NCBI GenBank assembly: GCA_964388455.1
Contig: CAYMAN010000002.1
Location: forward strand, 1-64,000
Source of the DNA: JBBRWO01 sp964388455
GTDB lineage: Bacteria; Actinomycetota; Coriobacteriia; Anaerosomatales; JAAXUF01
Length of the DNA stretch: 64,000 bases
Reading direction: 5' to 3'
Positions 31,810-40,681 of this stretch are shown here, one piece after another. The position numbers and the translations under genes are program-made. Every line of letters starts with the position of its first letter. Position 1 is the stretch's first letter. The notes under the pieces are model-generated. The model worked only from the letters and a program-made list of their open reading frames with translations. It was not told the origin of the DNA and made no database searches.

Positions 31810-32886
31810 ATGAGGAGAGTGGAAACGACCCGCCGTTGGCGCACCCTAGGTGCTGCAGTCATGGCTATGAGTCTGATGTTGGTGCTCTCCGGCTGTTCCT
31901 CCGGCGCACGGGCTGGTGCCGACTCAGGTACCGACGCCTCCAAAGACCGCAAGCTCACGCTGGTCGCCTATTCGATCCCGGGTGAGGCCTACAAGAAGAT
32001 CATCCCCGCCTTCCAGGCGAGCTGGAAAGAGAAGACCGGCGAGACGGTCACCTTCGCGGAGTCGTACGGCGGTTCGGGCTCGCAGGCTCGTGCGGTCACC
32101 GACGGCCTCGAGGCCGACATCGTGCATCTCGCGATGGAGCCGGACGTCACCAAGATCGAGGAAGCCGGACTGGTCGAGCCGGGCTGGCAGAACCGCACCA
32201 AGGGCAAGGGTGTCGCGACTACGAGCCTCATCGTGATCGGCGTGCGCCCCGGCAACCCGAAGTCGATCAAGGAATGGGCGGACCTCTCGGCCAAGGGCGT
32301 GGGCGTCGTCACTCCCAACCCCAAGACCAGCGGCGGCGCCCAGTGGAACCTGCTCGCTGATTGGGGCTCCGTGACGCTTGCCGGTGGTGGCACCGAGAAG
32401 CAGGCGTACGACCAGGTACGCGCTCTGTACGCCAACACGCTGGTGCTCGACAAGAACGCGCGTGACGCCTCCAACACATTCCTCCAGAAGGGCATCGGGG
32501 ACGCCGCCCTGCTGTGGGAGAGCGATGCGCTCATCGGCCAGGCCGCGGGCGAGAAGCTGGAGTTCATCGTCCCCAGCGACACGATTCTGGCCGAGACCGC
32601 CGCCACGGTTGTCGACGCCAACGCCAAGAAGCACGGGACCGAGGACGTCGCCAAGGCATTCGTCGAGTTCCTGTTCACCCCCGAGGCGCAAAAGGCCTTC
32701 GCCGAGACGGGCCTGCGACCGGTGGACGAAGCCGTGCTCGCAGAGTACGCCGAGAAGTTTCCGGCTCCCGCCGGCAAGCTCTTCACCATCGCCGACTTTG
32801 GTGGCTGGTCGAAGGTGACGCCGCAGTTCTTCGGCGACACCGGCACCTATTCGCGCATCGAGGCCCAAGTGGCGAAGGAGCGGTAG
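31810..32886 (+). CDS. sbp: Sulfate ABC transporter, substrate-binding lipoprotein
   Basis: The 358-aa protein has a lipoprotein signal ending VLSGC (Cys29) and the Sbp/CysP fold. The sulfate-contact and hinge segments are LTLVAYSIPGEAYKKIIPAFQ, SYGGSGSQARAVTDGLEADIVHLAME and PNPKTSGGAQWNLLADWG. It captures sulfate or thiosulfate outside the cell for CysTWA. GAGAGGAGAAGCC precedes ATG 31810. First gene of a ten-gene sulfur assimilation operon. Confidence 0.94.
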   Translation: MRRVETTRRWRTLGAAVMAMSLMLVLSGCSSGARAGADSGTDASKDRKLTLVAYSIPGEAYKKIIPAFQASWKEKTGETVTFAESYGGSGSQARAVTDGLEADIVHLAMEPDVTKIEEAGLVEPGWQNRTKGKGVATTSLIVIGVRPGNPKSIKEWADLSAKGVGVVTPNPKTSGGAQWNLLADWGSVTLAGGGTEKQAYDQVRALYANTLVLDKNARDASNTFLQKGIGDAALLWESDALIGQAAGEKLEFIVPSDTILAETAATVVDANAKKHGTEDVAKAFVEFLFTPEAQKAFAETGLRPVDEAVLAEYAEKFPAPAGKLFTIADFGGWSKVTPQFFGDTGTYSRIEAQVAKER

Positions 32887-32893
32887 CAGCGGC

Positions 32894-33757
32894 GTGACAA
32901 CGAGCACCACAACAGATGTGACCGGTGGGGGGCCGGCGACGATCAGTCGCCGGCCCGCTTCGCCGCGTCCAAAGGGACTGCTGGCGTGGGGCACCACGTG
33001 GGCGGTTCTCGGAGTGCTGGTGATACTGCCGTTGGCCGCGGTGGCGATCAAGGCCTCCGGCGCAGGGGTGCAGGGCATCGTCGACTCCGTCACCACGCCC
33101 ATAGCCTTGGCCGCCCTGGCGCTGTCCTTCGGCGGAGCGCTGCTGGCCGCGGTGCTCAACACCGTGATGGGCACCGTGGTCGCGTGGGCGTTGGTGCGCT
33201 ACGAGTTCGCGGGGAAGTCGGTCGCCAACGCGATCGTCGACCTGCCCTTCGCGCTGCCCACAGCGGTCGCCGGCATCACGCTCTCGGCGCTCCTCGGCCC
33301 GAACGGCTGGATCGGGTCGCTGAGTCCGGCTTTGGCGCTTGCGTACAGGCCGGCGGGCGTGCTCATCGCGATGACATTCGTCTCGGTGCCGTTCGCGATT
33401 CGCGCCGTCCAGCCGGTGCTCCAGGAGCTCGATGCTGACGTCGAGGAGGCTGCGGCGCTGCTCGGTGCGAAGCCCGGTCAGATCTTCTGGGAGGTCGTGT
33501 TCCCCGCGATTCGTCCCGCGATGCTGACGGGTCTCGCGCTCAGCTTCGCGCGGTCCGTTGGCGAGTTCGGGTCCGTGGTCATCATTTCGGGCAACATTCC
33601 GCTCAGCACGCTTACGGGACCCGTGCTCATCTTCCAGCGACTCGAGGAGTACAACACCGTGGGCGCGACGGGAATCGCCGTTGTCATGTTGATTGCGTCG
33701 CTGATCACCCTCGTGGCCATCAATCTCCTGCAGGCGAGGGGGCAGAGCCGTGGATAA
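32894..33757 (+). CDS. cysT: Sulfate ABC transporter permease CysT
   Basis: This 287-aa integral membrane protein has six TM segments and the ABC-permease EAA loop (ELDADVEEAAALLGAKPGQIFWEVVFPAI, about 178-205). FARSVGEFGSVVIISGNIP is typical of CysT. GTG 32894 lies 7 nt after the sbp stop. It forms the channel with CysW. The last 8 nt overlap cysW. Confidence 0.94.
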   Translation: MTTSTTTDVTGGGPATISRRPASPRPKGLLAWGTTWAVLGVLVILPLAAVAIKASGAGVQGIVDSVTTPIALAALALSFGGALLAAVLNTVMGTVVAWALVRYEFAGKSVANAIVDLPFALPTAVAGITLSALLGPNGWIGSLSPALALAYRPAGVLIAMTFVSVPFAIRAVQPVLQELDADVEEAAALLGAKPGQIFWEVVFPAIRPAMLTGLALSFARSVGEFGSVVIISGNIPLSTLTGPVLIFQRLEEYNTVGATGIAVVMLIASLITLVAINLLQARGQSRG

Positions 33758-34622
33758 GCATCCGCGCGCACAACCGCACAAGCATCCACGCATCGGCGAG
33801 GGCATCGCCCGGCCCGTCATCATCGCGATCGCACTGGGCTGGCTCGCGCTGGTGCTGGTGCTACCGTTCGCGAGCGTCTTCATCGCCGCATTCGCCGAGG
33901 GGCTGCCGGCGTTCATGGCTGCGCTCACGACGGCGGAGGCACTGCACGCCGCGTGGCTGACGATGCTTGCGACGGTCGTCGCCGTCGCGTTCAACCTGGT
34001 GTTCGGCATCGCCGCCGCATATGCCGTCGAGCGCACGACGCTCCCCGGGCGCCGCGCCATCGCCCTGCTGCTCGACCTGCCGATCGCGGTCTCGCCGGTG
34101 GTAGCGGGCCTGATGTTCCTATTGCTCTTTGGGCGGCAGGGCTGGTTCGGTTCGGCGCTCGACACGCTGGGAGTGAAGATCGTGTTCGCGCTGCCCGGGA
34201 TCCTGCTCGCGACGATCTTCGTGACGCTGCCCTTTGTCGCCAAAGAGGTGATCGGCGTGCTTCGCGAGACCGGACCCGCCGAGGAGGAGGCCGCGGCCAC
34301 CCTGGGCGCGAGTCCCACGCAGTCGTTCTTCCACATCGTGTTGCCCAACATCCGCTGGGCTGTCTTCTACGGCCTGGTGCTCACCGCCGCCCGCGCGCTT
34401 GGCGAGTTTGGCGCGGTATCGGTCTTGTCGGGCAACCTCATCGGCCAGACGCAGACGCTCCCGCTCTACATCGAGCAGATGTACACGAACTACCAGACCA
34501 CGGCCGCGTTTGCCGCAGCTGTGCCGCTCACGCTGCTCGCCGTCGCCACGATCGCCGCCCAGAAACTGCTGGGATGGGTCAGTTCGCGCGACCGCACCAG
34601 AGCCGCCATGGAGGAGAACTGA
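33750..34622 (+). CDS. cysW: Sulfate ABC transporter permease CysW
   Basis: The 290-aa six-TM permease has the EAA loop (ETGPAEEEAAATLGASPTQSFFHIVLPNI) and ARALGEFGAVSVLSGNL near residue 215, marking CysW. GTG 33750 is inside the end of cysT, and its stop overlaps the ATG of cysA by one base (TGATG), so all three are translationally coupled. Confidence 0.94.
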   Translation: MDKHPRAQPHKHPRIGEGIARPVIIAIALGWLALVLVLPFASVFIAAFAEGLPAFMAALTTAEALHAAWLTMLATVVAVAFNLVFGIAAAYAVERTTLPGRRAIALLLDLPIAVSPVVAGLMFLLLFGRQGWFGSALDTLGVKIVFALPGILLATIFVTLPFVAKEVIGVLRETGPAEEEAAATLGASPTQSFFHIVLPNIRWAVFYGLVLTAARALGEFGAVSVLSGNLIGQTQTLPLYIEQMYTNYQTTAAFAAAVPLTLLAVATIAAQKLLGWVSSRDRTRAAMEEN

Positions 34623-35746
34623 TGACCGACAACGCGCTCGTCCAACAAGCAGGCATCGAGATCGCCGGCGTCTCCCGCGCCTTTGGCGGGTTTCAGGCGC
34701 TGAAGGACGTGAGTCTCGAGGTGCGCCCCGGAGAGCTCATCGCACTCCTGGGCCCATCGGGTTCTGGCAAGACCACGCTCCTGCGGATCATCGCCGGACT
34801 CGAGGGCCACGACACGGGCAGCATCAGGATCGCCGGCCGCGAGTCGACGGGCCTCGACGTGCGCTCCCGCGGAATCGGCTTCGTCTTCCAGCACTACGCC
34901 CTGTTCAAGCACATGACGGTCGCCGCCAACATCGGGTTCGCGCTGCGCATGCGCAAGGAGCCCAAGCCCCGCGTCGCCGAGAAGGTCGCCGAGCTGCTCG
35001 CGCTCTTCCGGCTAGACGGCCTGGCCGGCCGCTATCCCGACGAGCTCTCCGGTGGCCAGCGCCAGCGCGTGGCGCTCGCTCGGGCGCTCGCATCGGAGCC
35101 GGAGATCTTGCTGCTCGATGAGCCGTTCGGTGCGCTCGACGCTCGCGTGCGCCAAGAGCTCCGGCGCTGGCTGCGGCGCTTGCACGACGACATCGGCGTG
35201 ACCACGGTGTTCGTCACGCACGACCAAGAGGAGGCGCTCGAGGTCGCCGACCGCGTCGTGGTGATGAACGCGGGACGCATCGAGCAGATCGGCACGCCCG
35301 AGGAGGTGTTCGGTAGCCCCGCCAACGAGTTCGTGATGACGTTCCTCGGCAACGTGAACGTGTTCCACGGTCGCGTCGAAGAGGGGTGCCTGCGGGTGGG
35401 CGGTCTCATGGTCGACGCACCGGCCGGTTCGCAGGCCGCCGCGGGCGGGACCGAGGGTGGCGATGGTGGTGCCGATGGTGCCGCGATATCGGCCAAGGCG
35501 TTCGTGCGGCCACACGAGCTCGACATCGACACCGAGCCGGGTGACGGGCATGGCGTGCCCGCCACCGTCACCTTCGTGAACCCCATCGGCGCCAGTGTGA
35601 AGGTCGAGCTGCAGACGCTCGAAGGCGAATCGGTCTTCGTCGAGCTGACCCGCTCGCGCTACGCGGACCTGGGAGTCGAGCGCAATCAGCACGTCTACCT
35701 CCGACCACGCAGCGCGACGATCTTCACCGACGACTACTCCATCTAG
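34622..35746 (+). CDS. cysA: Sulfate ABC transporter ATPase CysA
   Basis: The 374-aa protein has Walker A GPSGSGKTT (about residues 44-52), Q-loop FVFQHYALFKHM, signature LSGGQRQRVALARAL, Walker B ILLLDEPFGALD and the switch His in FVTHDQEEALEVADR. The C-terminal part (about 240-374) is a TOBE-like regulatory domain with a Gly/Ala/Asp insertion near 275-300. It powers sulfate uptake. Confidence 0.95.
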   Translation: MTDNALVQQAGIEIAGVSRAFGGFQALKDVSLEVRPGELIALLGPSGSGKTTLLRIIAGLEGHDTGSIRIAGRESTGLDVRSRGIGFVFQHYALFKHMTVAANIGFALRMRKEPKPRVAEKVAELLALFRLDGLAGRYPDELSGGQRQRVALARALASEPEILLLDEPFGALDARVRQELRRWLRRLHDDIGVTTVFVTHDQEEALEVADRVVVMNAGRIEQIGTPEEVFGSPANEFVMTFLGNVNVFHGRVEEGCLRVGGLMVDAPAGSQAAAGGTEGGDGGADGAAISAKAFVRPHELDIDTEPGDGHGVPATVTFVNPIGASVKVELQTLEGESVFVELTRSRYADLGVERNQHVYLRPRSATIFTDDYSI

Positions 35747-35771
35747 CTGACTGCACGAAAGGATACGAGCA

Positions 35772-36497
35772 ATGACCGACAACAGGACGAACGTGCAGCC
35801 GTGGAACGACGAACTCTCGGGCGCCTCGCCTGAAGAGGTGCTGCGCTGGGCGGCGGCGACCTTCTCGGGAACGGTCGCACTGGCGAGCTCTCTAGGCGCC
35901 GAGGACCAGGTGCTGACCGCGATGATCGCGCGTGAGCGGCTGCCCATTAGCGTGTTCACACTCGACACGGGCCGGCTCTTCCCCGAGACATACGAGCTGA
36001 TCGCAGCGACCACGAAGCGGCTGGGCGTGCCGGTCGACGTCTACTTCCCGGACGCCGCCGACGTCGAGGAGATGGTGCGCCTGCAGGGCATCGACCTGTT
36101 CCGCGACAGTGTGGCGGCGCGCAAGCGCTGCTGTGAGGTGCGCAAGGTGCGGCCGCTTCGCCGCGCGCAGGTCGGACTCGAGGCGTGGGTGTGCGGGCTG
36201 CGCAGCGGGCAGGGCGCCACGCGCGAGCAGGTCGCGGTTGTCGAGTGGGACGACGCATCAGGCCTCGTGAAGATCAACCCGCTCGCATCGTGGAGCGAGG
36301 AGCAGGTGTGGGAGTACGCCCGCGCCAACGACGTGCCGGTCAACCCGCTGCACGCCGCAGGTATGCCGAGCATCGGCTGTGCCCCATGCACGCGCGCGGT
36401 GGAGCCGGGCGAGGACGTGCGCGCGGGCCGCTGGTGGTGGGAGAGTGCCGAGCACCGCGAGTGTGGGCTGCACGCCCGCGGGGAGGCGGCACGATGA
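35772..36497 (+). CDS. cysH: Phosphoadenylyl/adenylyl-sulfate reductase
   Basis: This 241-aa enzyme reduces activated sulfate to sulfite with thioredoxin. It has the PP-loop-like ALASSLGAEDQVL near residue 40, FTLDTGRLFPETY, KRCCEVRKVRPL (CC pair near 119-120), GCAPCTRAV and the C-terminal catalytic ECGLH. The CC plus CxxC set ligates a [4Fe-4S] cluster and points to the bacterial APS-reductase type rather than the clusterless PAPS reductase. That would fit a pathway with no functional APS kinase. AAAGGAT precedes the ATG. The cysD ATG overlaps its stop. Confidence 0.93.
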   Translation: MTDNRTNVQPWNDELSGASPEEVLRWAAATFSGTVALASSLGAEDQVLTAMIARERLPISVFTLDTGRLFPETYELIAATTKRLGVPVDVYFPDAADVEEMVRLQGIDLFRDSVAARKRCCEVRKVRPLRRAQVGLEAWVCGLRSGQGATREQVAVVEWDDASGLVKINPLASWSEEQVWEYARANDVPVNPLHAAGMPSIGCAPCTRAVEPGEDVRAGRWWWESAEHRECGLHARGEAAR

Positions 36498-37375
36498 ATC
36501 AACTCGACACGCTCGAGGCCAAAAGCATTCACATCCTGCGCGAGGCGTACCGCTCGCTGGGAAGCGTGTGCATGCTGTGGTCGATCGGTAAAGACAGCAC
36601 GGTGATGCTGCACCTCGCGCGCAAGGCGTTCTTCGGCCATGTACCGTTCCCGCTGGTGCACGTGGACACGTCGTACAAGGTGCCGGAGATGATCGAGTAC
36701 CGCGATCGGCTCGCGCTCGAGTGGCGCCTCAACCTCGTGGTGGGGCAGAACGCCGAGGCGATCGCGGCCAAGCGCACGTTCCCCGACGGTGCCGTGGACC
36801 GCATCACCTGCTGCCGCGAGCTGAAGGCAGAGGCGCTCAAGCACACGCTCTCCGGCGAGTGGCCGCGGCTGCGCATGGAGCACGAGCTCGGCCGCCTGGC
36901 TCCGGACAGCGACACCGCGCCTTACACCGGCGTCATCGTGGGCGTGCGTGCCGACGAGGAGGGCTCGCGCAGCAAGGAGCGCTACTTCTCACCGCGCGAC
37001 GCCGAGAACGACTGGAACGTTGACGACCAGCCGCCCGAGTTGTGGCGTTACTTCAAGACCGATTTCGAGCCGGGCACGCACGTGCGCGTCCACCCGCTGC
37101 TCGACTGGACCGAGCTCAACGTCTGGGAGTACATCGAGCGCGAGGAGATTCCCGTGACCTCGCTGTACTTCGACAAGGGCGAAGGCATTCGTTACCGCTC
37201 GCTGGGCTGCTACCCGTGCACGACGCCGGTCGATTCGACTGCGACCAACGTCGCCGAGATCATCGCCGAGCTGCGCAGCGGCAAGTTCTCCAACGTCGCG
37301 GAGAGAAGCGGCCGGGCACAAGACAAGGACGATGGCGGCGGACTCGAGACGCTGCGACGAGAGGGATACATGTGA
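36494..37375 (+). CDS. cysD: Sulfate adenylyltransferase subunit 2
   Basis: This 293-aa protein has the PP-loop VCMLWSIGKDSTVMLHLARKAFF (about residues 25-47), VHVDTSYKVPEMIEYRD, ITCCRELKAEAL, a RADEEGSRSKERYFSPR segment, and the end YRSLGCYPCTTPVDS. With CysN it makes APS from ATP and sulfate. ATG 36494 overlaps the cysH stop (ATGA), and its own TGA overlaps the GTG of cysN. Confidence 0.95.
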   Translation: MNQLDTLEAKSIHILREAYRSLGSVCMLWSIGKDSTVMLHLARKAFFGHVPFPLVHVDTSYKVPEMIEYRDRLALEWRLNLVVGQNAEAIAAKRTFPDGAVDRITCCRELKAEALKHTLSGEWPRLRMEHELGRLAPDSDTAPYTGVIVGVRADEEGSRSKERYFSPRDAENDWNVDDQPPELWRYFKTDFEPGTHVRVHPLLDWTELNVWEYIEREEIPVTSLYFDKGEGIRYRSLGCYPCTTPVDSTATNVAEIIAELRSGKFSNVAERSGRAQDKDDGGGLETLRREGYM

Positions 37376-39168
37376 GCGCCTCAACCACGGACCGCGCGAT
37401 CGACTCGGCGGACCTCGAGCGCATGGATGTGGTCGTTGTCGGCCACGTCGACCACGGCAAGAGCACGGTCATCGGTAGGCTGATGGCCGACACCGGCTCG
37501 CTGCCTGAAGGCAAGCTCGACCAGGTCAGGGCGATGTGTGCGGCCAAAGCGCGCCCGTTCGAGTTCGCGTTCCTGCTCGATGCGCTGAAGAACGAGCAGG
37601 CCCAAGGCATCACCATCGACACCGCACGCTGCTTCTTCAAGACCGACCGTCGCCACTACATCATCCACGACGCTCCCGGGCACATCGAGTTCCTCAAGAA
37701 CATGATCACGGGCGCCTCGCGTGCGCAGGCCGCGCTGCTCGTGATCGACGCGCAGGAGGGCGTGAAGGAGAACTCCAAGCGCCACGGCTATATCCTGTCG
37801 ATGCTGGGTATCCGACAGGTCGCCGTCCTGGTGAACAAAATGGACCTGCTCGACTGGGACCAGGACGCATTCAACGCGGTGACCGCCGAGTACGCTGACT
37901 TCCTGGGCCGAGTGGGCGTGAAGCCGACGCGCTTCATCCCGATCAGCGCGCGCGACGGCGCCAACATCGTGGAGCGCGGTGCCGAGGCGAGCTGGTACGA
38001 CGGTCCGACCGTGCTCGAGCAGGTGGAGTCGTTCCGCAGCCTCGACGACGACTTTGACCGGCCGTTCCGCATGCCGCTCCAAGACGTATACAAGTTCACC
38101 GCCGAGGGCGACGACCGCCGCATCTTCGCGGGCACGGTCGAGAGCGGCCGCGTTAGACCGGGCGACGGCATCGTGTTCCTGCCGTCGGGTAAGCGCTCGA
38201 CCGTCAGCCGCATCGAGGTGCTGCAGAGTGATGCGCCGGTCGAGGCGCTTGCCGGTCAGGCGACCGGCTTCACGCTCGACACGCAGGTCTACGCCAAACC
38301 GGGCGAGCTCATCGTGCGTGAGGGCGAGCCGCTCCCCGAGGTCTCGACGCGGTTGCGCGCCAACGTGTTCTGGATGGGTGTAGCGCCGCTCGTGAAGGGC
38401 CGCCGCTACACATTGCGCATCGGGACCGCGAAGGTGCCGGTCGAGCTCGAGGAGGTGCTGAGCGTTCTCGACGCCTCCGAGCTCAGGTCGGTCACCGGCG
38501 CCTCACAAGTCGCGCGCCACGACGTCGCCGAGATCGTGCTGCGCACCGTGCGCCCGGTCGCGTTCGACGCCGCGGACTTCCTCGAGGGTACCGCGCGGTT
38601 TGTGATCGCGAGCGGCTACGACATCGCAGGCTGCGGCATCGCGCTCGAGGCCCTGGCCACCGACGACGGCTCGACTGACGCCGGACGTGCGTTCGCACCG
38701 GGTCTGGTCTCGGCTGCGGAGCGCGCGAAGCGCAACGGCCACAGTGGCAAGGCCGTGGTGTTCGTGAGCGATTCCGCTGTGGCAGCTCACGATGCTGCCG
38801 CGCAGCTCGAACGCCGGCTGTTCGACCTCAACGCACACTCGTACTTCCTGGGCGCCACCGACCTCGCCGAGCAGACCGATGTGCTCGCGCGCGACGAACG
38901 GCTCGTGCAGCTGGGGCATATAGCACGGGCGATGGCTGACGCGGGTGTCGTCCTCGTGACCGCACTGGGCGACGTCGACCGCTTCGATCTCGACCGCTTG
39001 CGCGGGTTGGCTGCGCCACATGAGCTGTTCGTGGTGGGGCTGGGCGGAACGGCCACGGAGGTCGGCGCTGATCTCGCGCTCGAAGCCGACATGTCGCCCG
39101 GGCCGGCGATCGATGCCGCCGTCCGCGCGCTGACCGCTGTCGGCGTGCTCGCCGATTACGAGATCTAG
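37372..39168 (+). CDS. cysN: Sulfate adenylyltransferase subunit 1 (CysN) with pseudo-APS-kinase tail
   Basis: The 598-aa product starts at GTG 37372 (overlapping the cysD stop). Residues 15-430 form the translational GTPase CysN: P-loop GHVDHGKST (24-32), DAPGH, VNKMDLLDWD, then two β-barrels. Residues about 455-598 match an APS kinase (CysC) in length and fold order (FVSDSAVAAHDAAAQLERRLFD, RDERLVQLGHIARAMADAGVVLVTAL) but lack the kinase P-loop GxxGxGKST. This tail is therefore probably catalytically dead and structural, so the pathway would run via APS and not PAPS. Confidence 0.9.
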   Translation: MSASTTDRAIDSADLERMDVVVVGHVDHGKSTVIGRLMADTGSLPEGKLDQVRAMCAAKARPFEFAFLLDALKNEQAQGITIDTARCFFKTDRRHYIIHDAPGHIEFLKNMITGASRAQAALLVIDAQEGVKENSKRHGYILSMLGIRQVAVLVNKMDLLDWDQDAFNAVTAEYADFLGRVGVKPTRFIPISARDGANIVERGAEASWYDGPTVLEQVESFRSLDDDFDRPFRMPLQDVYKFTAEGDDRRIFAGTVESGRVRPGDGIVFLPSGKRSTVSRIEVLQSDAPVEALAGQATGFTLDTQVYAKPGELIVREGEPLPEVSTRLRANVFWMGVAPLVKGRRYTLRIGTAKVPVELEEVLSVLDASELRSVTGASQVARHDVAEIVLRTVRPVAFDAADFLEGTARFVIASGYDIAGCGIALEALATDDGSTDAGRAFAPGLVSAAERAKRNGHSGKAVVFVSDSAVAAHDAAAQLERRLFDLNAHSYFLGATDLAEQTDVLARDERLVQLGHIARAMADAGVVLVTALGDVDRFDLDRLRGLAAPHELFVVGLGGTATEVGADLALEADMSPGPAIDAAVRALTAVGVLADYEI

Positions 39169-39177
39169 GAGACCGCC

Positions 39178-40656
39178 ATGACCGACCAGCCACTGAGCAC
39201 CGGAATGTATCCGCTCCTGCTCGATCTCGCAGGCCGAGACGTGCTCGTGGTCGGCGGCGGCACCGTGGCGGAGCGGCGTGTCATGGGACTTCTCGAGGCC
39301 GGCGCTCGGGTGACGCTGGTTGCACCGGAGGCCACCAGCATGCTGGCCGAGCTGGCGCGCGACGGCCGGATAGTCTGGGCTGCGCGCGGGTTCGATACGG
39401 GCGATGTCGTGGGAAGCACCCTCGCCTTCACCGCGACCGGCATCCTCGAGGTCGACTCAGCCGTCGCAGAGGAAGCCCGCGCTCGCGGCATCTTCGTGAA
39501 CAGCGCCGACGACAACGAACGCTGCGACTTCCACGTCCCCGCCGTCGCTCGCCGAGGAGACATCGTGATCGCGGTTGGCACCGGCGGTGTCGCACCCGCG
39601 CTCGCGGCTCGTCTACGCGATCGCTTCGCGGCTGGCCTCGGTCCCGAGTGGGAGCGGTTCGCGGTGGTCCTCGGCGAGATGCGAGACCTTGCGCGCACCC
39701 GTATCGCAGACCGCAGCGAGCGAGCGCGCGTGCTTACGGCCGCAGCTCGCGACGATGCGCTGCTCGCGCGGCTGGCGCGAGGCGAGGACGTGACGGCCGC
39801 AGGTGCGCTGGCGGAGGTGTGCGCAGCGCGGGCGCCCGACCGCACCGCGAAGGCCGCACCCGCACCCGCGCCCGCCGCCGCCCCTGTGGCCGACGGGCCG
39901 CCCCCCACGACCGCGCACGTAAGCCTAGTTGGTGCCGGCCCCGGCGCCCCGGACCTGCTCACGCTGCGTGCGTACGAGCGCATCCGCGCCGCCGACGTCA
40001 TCGTCTACGACGACCTCGTCGATCGCACCGTGCTCACGCAGGCGCGTTCCGACGCCGAGCTCGTGTACTCGGGCAAGCGTGGCTGGTGCAGTGGCCCGGA
40101 ACGCCCTGGTCCCGAGTTGCTCGTGCAGCGAGCGCTTGAGGCCGGCGGCAAACGTGTCGTGCGGCTCAAGGGTGGCGACCCCAACGTGTTCGGTCGCAGC
40201 ACCGAAGAGATCGCGGTGCTCGAGGCCGCCGGCGTGCCCTACGAGATCGTTCCCGGCATCACAGCCGCGCTCGCCGCGGCCGCCGCCGCGCACATCCCAC
40301 TCACAAAGCGCGGCGTCGCGGGCAGCCTGACGCTTGCGACCGGCGTGGCGGTCGGCGCTGGCAGCACGGCCGACGACCCCATGGGCGCCGACGATCCCAC
40401 ACCGGCCGATATCGCATCGTTGGTACGCTCCGGCAGCACGGTCGCCGTCTACATGGGGCTGCGCATGCTCCCGGAGATCGCCGATGCGCTGCTCACCGCG
40501 GGCGTCTCGGCCGACCTGCCGGTGGCGGTGATCAGCTCGGCGTCGTTGCCGGGGGAGACCGTGGTCCGCGGCGCACTTGCGAATATCTCATCGCGCGTGA
40601 GCGATGCGGGCGTGCCGTCGCCGGCGATCGCGATTCTCGGCGAGGTAGCAAAGTGA
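39178..40656 (+). CDS. cysG: Siroheme synthase: precorrin-2 dehydrogenase/uroporphyrinogen-III methyltransferase
   Basis: The 492-aa fusion has an N-terminal NAD-binding precorrin-2 dehydrogenase/ferrochelatase (residues 8-205, VLVVGGGTVAERRVMGLLEAGA). A 40-residue Ala/Pro linker follows, and then a SUMT methyltransferase (about 245-485, VSLVGAGPGAPDLLTLRA, RLKGGDPNVFGR, VPYEIVPGITAALAAAA). It makes siroheme for the sulfite reductase encoded next. An insertion of about 15 residues (AGSTADDPMGADD) sits in the SUMT domain. It lies 9 nt after cysN. Confidence 0.93.
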   Translation: MTDQPLSTGMYPLLLDLAGRDVLVVGGGTVAERRVMGLLEAGARVTLVAPEATSMLAELARDGRIVWAARGFDTGDVVGSTLAFTATGILEVDSAVAEEARARGIFVNSADDNERCDFHVPAVARRGDIVIAVGTGGVAPALAARLRDRFAAGLGPEWERFAVVLGEMRDLARTRIADRSERARVLTAAARDDALLARLARGEDVTAAGALAEVCAARAPDRTAKAAPAPAPAAAPVADGPPPTTAHVSLVGAGPGAPDLLTLRAYERIRAADVIVYDDLVDRTVLTQARSDAELVYSGKRGWCSGPERPGPELLVQRALEAGGKRVVRLKGGDPNVFGRSTEEIAVLEAAGVPYEIVPGITAALAAAAAAHIPLTKRGVAGSLTLATGVAVGAGSTADDPMGADDPTPADIASLVRSGSTVAVYMGLRMLPEIADALLTAGVSADLPVAVISSASLPGETVVRGALANISSRVSDAGVPSPAIAILGEVAK

Positions 40657-40681
40657 ATCTGACACAACTTGGAGGAACTCA

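Noticed and set aside
32783..34351. Minus-strand ORF of 522 aa opposite cysT/cysW
   Set aside because: Antisense to two recognisable permeases; no signal or motif.
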